NCBI GenBank assembly: GCA_951828515.1
Contig: OX639992.1
Location: 5,496,217 to 5,560,216 of the forward strand
Reading direction: 5' to 3'
Length of the DNA: 64,000 bases
Source: an uncultured Poribacteria bacterium
GTDB taxonomy: Bacteria > Poribacteria > WGA-4E > WGA-3G
Positions 37,031 through 45,058 of the stretch are shown here, one piece after another (positions within the stretch are counted from its first letter, which is position 1; each line of letters starts with the position of its first letter). The notes under the pieces were generated by a model. The model was given only the letters and a program-made list of their open reading frames with translations. It ran no database searches and was not told the origin of the DNA. A program made the position numbers and the translations under genes.

Positions 37031-40000
37031 ATGTCAAACAAAAACCCATCCCTAAAATCCGGTATCCGAGATAACCTTCTCCGCGAAACAGTTTACGATT
37101 TTTTAGAACAAGAAATTAAGAACGGTTCCGCACTCTCCATCGTATCCGCCTACTTCACCATCTATGCTTACGAAAAGATGCAACACTCCCTCAACAAAAT
37201 AGAGGAACTCCGTTTTCTTTTTGGGGACCCTGATTTTGTCAAGCGTATGGATCCGAATAATGCAGATACAAAAGCGTTTGACATAACGGATACAGGTTTA
37301 GCACTCAACCAGCAACTTCGACAGAAACCGATTGCCAAAGCGTGTGCTGAATGGATAAAAGAGAAGGTAGAAATCCGCACGACCCGCGAATCAAATCTGA
37401 TACACGGGAAAATGTATCATATCGCCAATAACGGAGTTGAAAAGGCGATTATGGGCAGCTCGAACTTTACCATGCGAGGCTTAGGGTTAACTCAGGATAA
37501 CAACAATATTGAACTCAATCTGGAAGTGGATAGCAATCGCGACCGTCAAGATCTAAAAGCGTGGTTTGACGAAATCTGGAACAACGATAAACTCGTCGAA
37601 GATGTCAAGGAAAAAGTGCTTGCCACACTCGGACAGATAGGCAAAGATTACGCCCCAGAACTCATCTATTACAAAACCCTATACGAACTCTTCCGAGACG
37701 AGATCGAAACCCGAAAAACTAACGACCAAACCCTTGAAGATACGCATCTGTATGACACCCAAATCTGGGAAACGTTGTATGAATTCCAGAAAGAAGGCGT
37801 GAAAAGTGTGATTGCCCGTTTGTTACGGCACAACGGCTGTATCTTAGCGGATAGCGTAGGGTTAGGAAAAACCTATACGGCACTCGCGGTCATCAAGTTC
37901 TTTGAACTGCGAAATGAACGGGTGTTGGTGTTATGTCCCAAAAAACTGCACGACAACTGGGCACTCTATCCCGCTTATAACTCGCAAGACACGAACCCAT
38001 TTCTTGATGACAAGTTCGGCTTCACCGTGCGATGGCATACCGACCTCTCCCGCTATAGCGGCGATTTGGAAAACTTCAATTGGCGTAACTTCGATATGAT
38101 CGTGATTGACGAATCACACAACTTCCGCAACGACACGAAACCCACGCGTGATGCCGACGGCACCTTCGTCCGTCACAGTCGTTATACGCGGCTCTTAGAA
38201 GAAGTTATCAAAGAAGGCACGAAAACAAAGGTCCTGATGTTGTCGGCAACACCGGTGAACACATCGCTTATTGACCTCCGCAATCAGATTTATCTCATGA
38301 CCGAAAAGCGCGAGGATGTCTTTAGAGAAAGTTTAGGCATCGGTAACATCGGTTCACTGCTGCGACAGGCACAAAAGGAATTCAAAAAATGGGAAGAGGA
38401 AGGCGGTGAGAACGGGAAAAAAGACAAAGCGAAGTTGCTGGAAACACTCGGTGCCGAGTTCTTCCAACTGCTCGGCGGAATTTCTATTGCCCGTTCCCGA
38501 CGGCATATTAAAACCTTCTATGCCGAAGAAATGGTTAGAATCGGCGAGTTCCCGACTCCGCAGAAACCGGAAAATTGCCATCCACCGACCGATTTGACAG
38601 GTGAACTCTCCTATAAAGCCTTGGCAGATCAGATAGCCGAATTCACACTCTCCATCTATCAACCCTCCAGTTACGTCATCAGCGAAGCAGCGAAACAACG
38701 ATTAGCAGATGAAAAACAGAAATTCCGTTTCAATCAAGCAGACCGCGAGCGATTCCTTATCGGTATGATGCAGACCAACTTTCTGAAGCGACTGGAAAGT
38801 TCAGCACACTCCCTCTCGGAAACGCTCGAACGCACCGTCGGTAAAATTGATGAGATGCTGGAGAAGATTGACCAATATGAACAAAACCCGCGTATACAGG
38901 ACGCAGAGGCAGACCTTCTCCCCGATGATGACGAAGACGATGAGGAGTTTTTGGTGAACCGAGCGCGCAACCCGTATCACCTTCGCGAATTGGATCGCAC
39001 CCGTTGGAAAAAAGACCTCATCATGGATAAAGAGACTTTGACCGCCGCCTGGGATAACGTCACAGCCATCACAGCAGAAAGGGACGGCAAACTCAAGGCA
39101 ATCAAAGCGCATATTAGGAATAAGGCACAAAATCCAACTACCGACAAAGACGGAAAAATTAACCGCAAGGTGCTGGTTTTCACAACCTTTAAAGATACAG
39201 CGGACTACCTCTATGAAAACCTATCAGACCTCGCAGAAGCATTAAAACTGAAGATGGCTATAGTTTCAGGAAGCGACACACAAAACAAATTCAACGTCAC
39301 CTTAAACAATTTCGCGCCAAAAGCACGGACTCAGAAAAACAGCACCGCTGACGAAATAGACTTACTCATCGCCACAGATTGTATCTCAGAAGGACAAAAC
39401 CTTCAGGACTGCGATACCGTGCTGAACTACGACATCCACTGGAATCCCGTCCGTATCATCCAACGCTTTGGACGTATCGACCGGATCGGCAGCCGTAACG
39501 CAACGGTGAAGATGATTAACTACTGGCCCACTGAAGATATGGAGGTTTACCTCCGTCTGCAAAGCCGTGTAGAATCCCGCATGGCACTCGCCGACACAGC
39601 CGCCAGTGGCGATGACGATCCGTTGAACGAATTCACTTATGAACAGGCACAGATGGAACTCAACTTCCGTGATCAACAGTTGAAACAACTCCGTGAAGAC
39701 GTTTTAGACCTCGATGATCTCTCCGACGGAGTCGTCATGAGCGATTTTACGTTTGATTACTTCTTTGCCCAGTTGCTAAAGTATATCGAAAGAAATAGAG
39801 CGGAATTAGAAGCCACACCGAAAGGAGCTTATGCCGTCACGACCCACGAAAACAGTCCGACGGAAACCGGTGTCATTTTCTTCCTCCAGCAACGCAATGC
39901 CACAACGGATATTGAGAAAAAAACGCCGAGTCCCATCTATCCATATTACACCGTCTACATCCGCAAAAACGGCGACATCCGTTACGGGTGTGCAAACGCC

Positions 40001-40294
40001 AAGCAAGTGTTGGATCTGTTTGAAACCGTTGCTGTCGGCAAGAGCGATGAATTGCGAGAATTGTGTCTCCAATTCGACCAAGAGACCCAACACGGTCAGA
40101 ATATGGAAGACTACAACAGACTGCTGAACGCTGTGATTACACACATCACACGATCACATCAAAAAACGCAAACCAAAAATCTCGGTAGAAGTGGAACGCG
40201 CGGTTTCAAATTACCAGTCGCAACCGAAGCTCCCAGGGATTCCAGCGATTTTGAACTGGTGACGTGGCTAATCATAACAACTCGACAATCTTGA
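37031..40294 (+). CDS. PLD-nuclease / SNF2-type helicase fusion
   Basis: The ATG at 37031 with GGTTGAGG upstream gives 1,087 aa. N-terminal phospholipase D-like domain (about 10-170): the HKD-type motif is partial, HGKMYHI (about 125) and GSSNFTMRGL (about 143). Superfamily 2 helicase core: ADSVGLGKTYTAL (Walker A, about 273), VIDESHNFRN (about 360), MLSATPVNTS (about 403), VFTTFKDTADYL, TDCISEGQNLQ (about 783) and IIQRFGRIDRIGS (about 811). The acidic insert LLPDDDEDDEE lies near 635. Such proteins occur in phage-defence and restriction loci beside adenine methylases; DrmD of DISARM is a comparable SNF2 protein. Its stop overlaps the next promoter. Confidence 0.9.
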   Translation: MSNKNPSLKSGIRDNLLRETVYDFLEQEIKNGSALSIVSAYFTIYAYEKMQHSLNKIEELRFLFGDPDFVKRMDPNNADTKAFDITDTGLALNQQLRQKPIAKACAEWIKEKVEIRTTRESNLIHGKMYHIANNGVEKAIMGSSNFTMRGLGLTQDNNNIELNLEVDSNRDRQDLKAWFDEIWNNDKLVEDVKEKVLATLGQIGKDYAPELIYYKTLYELFRDEIETRKTNDQTLEDTHLYDTQIWETLYEFQKEGVKSVIARLLRHNGCILADSVGLGKTYTALAVIKFFELRNERVLVLCPKKLHDNWALYPAYNSQDTNPFLDDKFGFTVRWHTDLSRYSGDLENFNWRNFDMIVIDESHNFRNDTKPTRDADGTFVRHSRYTRLLEEVIKEGTKTKVLMLSATPVNTSLIDLRNQIYLMTEKREDVFRESLGIGNIGSLLRQAQKEFKKWEEEGGENGKKDKAKLLETLGAEFFQLLGGISIARSRRHIKTFYAEEMVRIGEFPTPQKPENCHPPTDLTGELSYKALADQIAEFTLSIYQPSSYVISEAAKQRLADEKQKFRFNQADRERFLIGMMQTNFLKRLESSAHSLSETLERTVGKIDEMLEKIDQYEQNPRIQDAEADLLPDDDEDDEEFLVNRARNPYHLRELDRTRWKKDLIMDKETLTAAWDNVTAITAERDGKLKAIKAHIRNKAQNPTTDKDGKINRKVLVFTTFKDTADYLYENLSDLAEALKLKMAIVSGSDTQNKFNVTLNNFAPKARTQKNSTADEIDLLIATDCISEGQNLQDCDTVLNYDIHWNPVRIIQRFGRIDRIGSRNATVKMINYWPTEDMEVYLRLQSRVESRMALADTAASGDDDPLNEFTYEQAQMELNFRDQQLKQLREDVLDLDDLSDGVVMSDFTFDYFFAQLLKYIERNRAELEATPKGAYAVTTHENSPTETGVIFFLQQRNATTDIEKKTPSPIYPYYTVYIRKNGDIRYGCANAKQVLDLFETVAVGKSDELRELCLQFDQETQHGQNMEDYNRLLNAVITHITRSHQKTQTKNLGRSGTRGFKLPVATEAPRDSSDFELVTWLIITTRQS

Positions 40295-40320
40295 CTTTTT
40301 ATGTTGGTAGATGGTATTAT
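40291..40320 (+). promoter_or_regulatory. Promoter of HigBA-like module
   Basis: TTGACT (40291-40296), an 18-bp spacer and TATTAT (40315-40320), overlapping the helicase stop codon. It gives the toxin-antitoxin pair its own transcription. Confidence 0.6.
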
Positions 40321-40400
40321 ATTTCAGGTGTCGATGCAGACGCTTATTTCTTCAATTTTGCGTAACCACTTATTGCTTATTGATAGACGAAAGATCATCA

Positions 40401-40742
40401 ATGCGTAATGCACATCCGCGGATCATAGATTTTTACCAGATTCCAAACGGTCACGAACCTTTTACAAGATGGTTATTTTCAATTCGGGATACAAGTATAC
40501 GACGACGGATTCAAGCGCGACTTATTGCTATTGAAACCGGCAATCTTGGCGACCATAGATATGTAGGTGATGGGGTTTGGGAACTACGCCTTGACTTCGG
40601 ACCAGGCTATCGTATCTATTATGGCGAAGTAGATAACACAGTTGTTCTGCTCCTCTGTGGGGGCGATAAGTCTTCGCAGAGACGGGATATAGAACGCGCA
40701 AAAAATTATTGGAGAGAATACAAAGAGAGGCACAAACAATGA
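40401..40742 (+). CDS. RelE/HigB-type toxin (Gp49-like)
   Basis: 113 aa from the ATG at 40401; upstream in-frame sequence is not family-like. Matches the addiction-module killer proteins of the RelE/HigB fold: FTRWLFSIRDTSIRRRIQARL, GVWELRLDFGPGYRIYYGE and VVLLLCGGDKSSQRRDIERAK. Such toxins cleave mRNA at the ribosome. It overlaps the antitoxin start (ATGA), the toxin-first order of HigBA. It lies between the helicase and the methylase. Confidence 0.88.
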   Translation: MRNAHPRIIDFYQIPNGHEPFTRWLFSIRDTSIRRRIQARLIAIETGNLGDHRYVGDGVWELRLDFGPGYRIYYGEVDNTVVLLLCGGDKSSQRRDIERAKNYWREYKERHKQ

Positions 40743-41128
40743 AAATCTACGGAACATGGCATGCCTTCATGGTAGAACAACTCAAAGAACAAGAAGAGGT
40801 GAGAGGGTTTCTCGATGCAGTCATGGAAGAGTATCAGATCCACGGGAATCTCGCCATAATTCAGTTGGCTCTTCAGTATGTCGTTGAAGCGCAGGGCGGA
40901 ATTTCTGAACTCGCCAAGAAAATAGATATTGAACCACACGTCCTATCAGAAGTATTAGATAGGACTAAAACACCAAAGATTGACACGCTTAGCACCGTCC
41001 TCAGTACTTTAGGATGCTGTCTTCCTATTGAGTCTTTAGAAACCGCAAACACATCTGTTGCAGTCGCCACTGATGGATCCACAGTTACCCCTATGAAAGC
41101 CGCAGACCGTAATCCTAACCTTGATTAA
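40739..41128 (+). CDS. HigA-type antitoxin with HTH
   Basis: The ATG at 40739 overlaps the toxin stop as ATGA (129 aa). An upstream in-frame ATG at 40709 would add 10 residues. The helix-turn-helix region is LAKKIDIEPHVLSEVLDRTK..PKIDTLSTVLSTLG, matching the putative addiction-module antidote family. The C-terminal 30 residues are low-complexity (TSVAVATDGSTVTPMKAAD). Presumed repressor of its own promoter at 40291. Confidence 0.85.
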   Translation: MKIYGTWHAFMVEQLKEQEEVRGFLDAVMEEYQIHGNLAIIQLALQYVVEAQGGISELAKKIDIEPHVLSEVLDRTKTPKIDTLSTVLSTLGCCLPIESLETANTSVAVATDGSTVTPMKAADRNPNLD

Positions 41129-41221
41129 TACCAAAGTTTACCATAGTTTGCGCCTTATAGAACACAATCTAACAGTAAAACTGCTCAAGTCGTTAGGCTC
41201 CATCCATAGACAAAAATAACA

Positions 41222-41252
41222 GGGGTTGGCACACACTGCCACCCCATTTTTT
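41222..41252 (+). terminator. Intrinsic terminator between antitoxin and methylase
   Basis: GGGGT-TGGCA-CACAC-TGCCA-CCCC forms a strong stem with one bulged base, followed by A and six T residues. It stands only 16 bases before the methylase start, so the methylase would need read-through or a promoter in the 41129-41220 gap, where none is clear. It may work as an attenuator. Confidence 0.7.
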
Positions 41253-41267
41253 ATAGGAAACAGCATA

Positions 41268-44200
41268 ATGAACAAGGAAGCAATAAAATCTGCTCTGGCA
41301 GCAATGCCCACCGGCGATCTTTTAGAAAAATCAAAAAACCTCTTGGCAACGATAGGCTACCGCAGCGAACGCACACTCGAACTCTCAGGAAGTGTGGATG
41401 ACTTCATACAAGAATTTGAAGCACTGAACCTGAACACCAAAACAGAACAGGAATTCCAAGACAATACCCAATCCGTGCAACTCGTGTTCCAGTTTACAAG
41501 TGATGAAATCGCCGATGATCTACAGCAGACGCTTTTTGAAGCAGCTTCCTTCGATAAGGGAAACACAGACAGTTTCCTTTTCTGTGCAGTTGAACTGAAA
41601 GATAACAATTACTCCCGAACCAAATACGCTGAGTTTACACGAGAAATCAACAAGCGATTAGGGGCACCGACTGTCGTATTCTTTCGCGTGGCAAACCGCC
41701 TGACAATAGGCTTCACCGATCGCCGTCCACATAAAACTGACGAGGCGCGTGATGTATTAGGGCAGGTTACGCTGATTAAGGACATCCGCTTGGAGAATCC
41801 ACACCGCGCACACCTCGACATCCTGTCCGAACTCTCATTTGAAGATCGCGTGGATTGGATAGCTGCCAACAACAAACCGAAAAACTTTGACGGTTTGCTC
41901 GCTGCATGGCTCGCCAAACTCGACACTGAGGAACTCAACAAGCAATTCTATCGAAAACTGTTCGCGTGGTATGAATGGGCAATAGAGACAGCAACGTTTC
42001 CCACAGACGAAAACCGCATCTTAAAACCCGAAGAACATGTGATACGTCTCATCACGCGCCTACTCTTTATCTGGTTCATCAAGGAAAACGGACTGGTAGC
42101 GGAGGCATTGTTCAACAAAGCACAAATCCAAGACCTACTGAAAGAGGATGACTTTGACAGCGGAGATTCCTACTACCGCGCCGTGCTCCAAAACCTCTTT
42201 TTCGCCACGTTGAACACCGAAATAGAGAAGCGAAAGTTTAGCACTGTTGGGTATTCCACCAATCGTGATTTCTCACGGTATCGCTATAAAGATCAGATGC
42301 TCGACCCCGATAAATTATTGGAGATATTCGGTCAAACACCGTTCATCAACGGTGGATTGTTCGATTGTCTGGATAGCTGGGAAGCGACGGGCAAAGAGAG
42401 TTACCGAATAGACTGTTTCTCTGATAATCAGTATAAAAAATTAAGCATTCCCAACCGCCTCTTTTTTGATGCACATCATGGACTGATCCCGCTACTTGAG
42501 CATTACAAATTCACCGTCGAGGAAAACACACCGATAGAGCAAGAAGTGGCCTTAGACCCTGAATTGCTCGGTAGAGTATTTGAAAACCTACTCGCCGCCT
42601 ACAATCCAGAAACCGGGGCAACGGTGCGAAAACAAACGGGTTCCTACTACACCCCGCGTCCCATTGTCGATTACATGGTGGAAGAAGCATTAGTCGCTAC
42701 GCTCTCCCAAAAATGCGACCCAACCGATGGCGACACAGAACTATGGGATGAACGGTTACATTATCTCCTCGACTATGCACAAGCGTTTGATGATGCCAAT
42801 GAATGGTTCGATGATGCTGAAAAAGACGCTGTTGTCCGAGCGATTTCCGAACTCAAGATATTGGATCCGGCAGTCGGTTCTGGTGCATTTCCTATGGGGA
42901 TGCTACACAAACTGACACTGGCACTGCGACGGCTTGATCCGGATAACAGTCGATGGGAAAAGTTACAAAAGGAACGCGCACTCCAGCGAGCAGAAATCGC
43001 CTTTGATACACAAGACGACCCAACGCGACGGGAAGAACTCATCGAAATTGATGAGACTTTCAAACGTTACCGAGATTCAGACTTCGGACGAAAGTTGTAT
43101 CTGATCCAAAACAGTATCTTTGGTATAGACATCCAACCTGTGGCGTGTCAAATCGCCAAACTCCGCTTTTTCATATCTCTCGCCATTGAGCAAGAACCGG
43201 AGCAAGGTGCAAAGAACTTTGGCATCAAACCATTGCCGAATTTGGAGACGCGTTTTATTGCGGCAAACACACTGATAGGTCTCGAACAACAACGAACATT
43301 GACAAGCAACAAAGCACGGGATTTAGAACGCGAACTGGGCGACAACCGTGAGCGGCATTTCCACGCCACCACCCGCCAACGCAAACGTGAATGCCAGCGA
43401 AGAGACGAAAAGTTACGCGCGGAATTGGCAGCAGAATTACAAAGCATGGGCACCCCAGCAGACGATGCTGAAAAGATTGCCCATTGGGATCCCTATGACC
43501 AGAACGCCACCACCGATTGGTTTGACTCAGAGTGGATGTTCGGAATCACAGAGGGGTTTGATGTAGTGATTGGAAATCCGCCTTACATTAGTCACGATAA
43601 GATCCCAAAACAACTTAAAGCCAAAATTAAGGATCATTACCAGTCATACCAGCCATTTGCAGATGTATATTGCTACTTTATTGAGAAGGCGTTAGAACTA
43701 CAGAGTAAGAAAGGTATTCTTAGTTTCATTACCTCAAATTCGTACTTAAGAGCAGAATATGGATCACCAATCCGAAATCTACTGCTAAGTAAAAATATAC
43801 TACTTAGGATGTTAAATATTGAGGACTCACAGGTTTTCGAGAGTGCCATTGTTAACGTTGCGATAATTGTGTCTCGTACACTCACAGGTTCCACCGATGA
43901 CCCTTGCCGTGTTGTTAACTCTCCATTTTCAGGTAATAGTTTTGCCGACTTTGTGAAAATCAATGGCTTTAACCACCCTCAATCGCACTTCAACTCAAAA
44001 TCATGGAATCTCGCAGAGCCAAAACTTGTCGAATTTCAAAAGAAACTGGAATCATCAGGAAAAACTCTTGAAGAATTTCAGACGAAAATCAGACTTGGTA
44101 TCGCTACTGGCAGCAACGAAGCTTTTCTCATAAATGAAGATCAAAAACGGAAATTTTGTAAGAAAAACCCCATAAATGCTGAAATCATAAAACCCATTTT

Positions 44201-44819
44201 GAGAGGACGGGACATTTCACGTTACAGTTATACTTTACCCGGGCAGTATATTTTACTCACCAAAAATGGAGTTAATGTAGAAAGGGATTATCCTGATATA
44301 TACGAACATTTAGAGTCGTTTGGAGATAGATTCAAAAATCGTGGAGCGCGGGGACAACATTGGACAAACCTAAGAGCTTGCTCATTCTATGATGATTTCA
44401 AAAAAGAAAAGATCGTGTGGATCGAATTATCGGATATGGGAAGATTCGCACTTTGTAATGAAGAAATCTATCTACTTAACTCGGCGTACTTTTTATTAAC
44501 ACCTTTGGGTATAGACTCCAAATTCCTTCTTGGCATCCTAAATTCAAGCACAATCCGCTTTTACTTGAATCTTGTCGCAGAAACAAGTGGAATGGGAACA
44601 AGCCGTTGGATCAACAATTATGTGAAAGAATTTCCAATACCAATAGTTTCCCATGAGCAACAAACTGAAATCATCGAAATCGTTAATCAAATCCTTGATG
44701 CAAAACGCACGGACCCCGACTCGGACGTTTCCAACCTTGAAAACGAGATTGACAAACTGGTATACGTCTTATACGACTTAACCCCCGATGAGATTGCAAT
44801 TGTGGAGGGGAGTGTCTGA
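41268..44819 (+). CDS. Large Eco57I-type N6-adenine DNA methylase
   Basis: The ATG at 41268 with AGGAAAC upstream gives 1,183 aa. Methylase signatures: TGSYYTPRPIVDYMV (about 458), motif I ILDPAVGSGAFPMGML (about 532) and motif IV DVVIGNPPYISHDK (about 767). A C-terminal TaqI-like specificity region (about 900-1170) follows, with WINNYVKEFPIPI. The N-terminal 250 residues could be a nuclease-like domain (FFRVANRLTIGFTDRR) but no PD-(D/E)XK triad is clear. The shape resembles type IIG enzymes and BREX PglX. The last two codons and stop fall in the border of the repeat at 44814. Confidence 0.9.
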   Translation: MNKEAIKSALAAMPTGDLLEKSKNLLATIGYRSERTLELSGSVDDFIQEFEALNLNTKTEQEFQDNTQSVQLVFQFTSDEIADDLQQTLFEAASFDKGNTDSFLFCAVELKDNNYSRTKYAEFTREINKRLGAPTVVFFRVANRLTIGFTDRRPHKTDEARDVLGQVTLIKDIRLENPHRAHLDILSELSFEDRVDWIAANNKPKNFDGLLAAWLAKLDTEELNKQFYRKLFAWYEWAIETATFPTDENRILKPEEHVIRLITRLLFIWFIKENGLVAEALFNKAQIQDLLKEDDFDSGDSYYRAVLQNLFFATLNTEIEKRKFSTVGYSTNRDFSRYRYKDQMLDPDKLLEIFGQTPFINGGLFDCLDSWEATGKESYRIDCFSDNQYKKLSIPNRLFFDAHHGLIPLLEHYKFTVEENTPIEQEVALDPELLGRVFENLLAAYNPETGATVRKQTGSYYTPRPIVDYMVEEALVATLSQKCDPTDGDTELWDERLHYLLDYAQAFDDANEWFDDAEKDAVVRAISELKILDPAVGSGAFPMGMLHKLTLALRRLDPDNSRWEKLQKERALQRAEIAFDTQDDPTRREELIEIDETFKRYRDSDFGRKLYLIQNSIFGIDIQPVACQIAKLRFFISLAIEQEPEQGAKNFGIKPLPNLETRFIAANTLIGLEQQRTLTSNKARDLERELGDNRERHFHATTRQRKRECQRRDEKLRAELAAELQSMGTPADDAEKIAHWDPYDQNATTDWFDSEWMFGITEGFDVVIGNPPYISHDKIPKQLKAKIKDHYQSYQPFADVYCYFIEKALELQSKKGILSFITSNSYLRAEYGSPIRNLLLSKNILLRMLNIEDSQVFESAIVNVAIIVSRTLTGSTDDPCRVVNSPFSGNSFADFVKINGFNHPQSHFNSKSWNLAEPKLVEFQKKLESSGKTLEEFQTKIRLGIATGSNEAFLINEDQKRKFCKKNPINAEIIKPILRGRDISRYSYTLPGQYILLTKNGVNVERDYPDIYEHLESFGDRFKNRGARGQHWTNLRACSFYDDFKKEKIVWIELSDMGRFALCNEEIYLLNSAYFLLTPLGIDSKFLLGILNSSTIRFYLNLVAETSGMGTSRWINNYVKEFPIPIVSHEQQTEIIEIVNQILDAKRTDPDSDVSNLENEIDKLVYVLYDLTPDEIAIVEGSV

Positions 44820-45006
44820 ATCGCGGATTTTCGCGGATTACACGGATTACGCGGATTTTAAGGGTTTCTGCTGCAGGAAGGGCATCGTAAGGAAAAACAT
44901 CAAAAATTGACGAAGAAAAACATTCTGTCATTCGGGAAAATAACTTACCGACACCAAAATCAATAATCTGCGTAATCCGTGTAATCCGCCTAATCCGCGA
45001 TTCAGA
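44814..45006. repeat. CGCGGATT-type repeat element, short form
   Basis: Begins TGTCTGAATCGCGGATT and ends with the inverted counterpart AATCCGCGATTCAG. The interior (CATTCTGTCATTCGGGAAAA and AACTTACCGACACC) matches the interior of the element at 51047-51783. It supplies the stop codon of the methylase gene and sits just before the first FRG-TPR gene. No ORF. Confidence 0.75.
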
Positions 45007-45058
45007 AAGTTGTAAGGTTTCATTCACAAAGAAATTGCCATTATGGAGGTGAACGAAA

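Noticed and set aside
37031-44819. Calling the cluster DISARM or BREX
   Set aside because: drmA/B/C and pglZ/brxC-type genes are absent; only single proteins resemble members of those systems.
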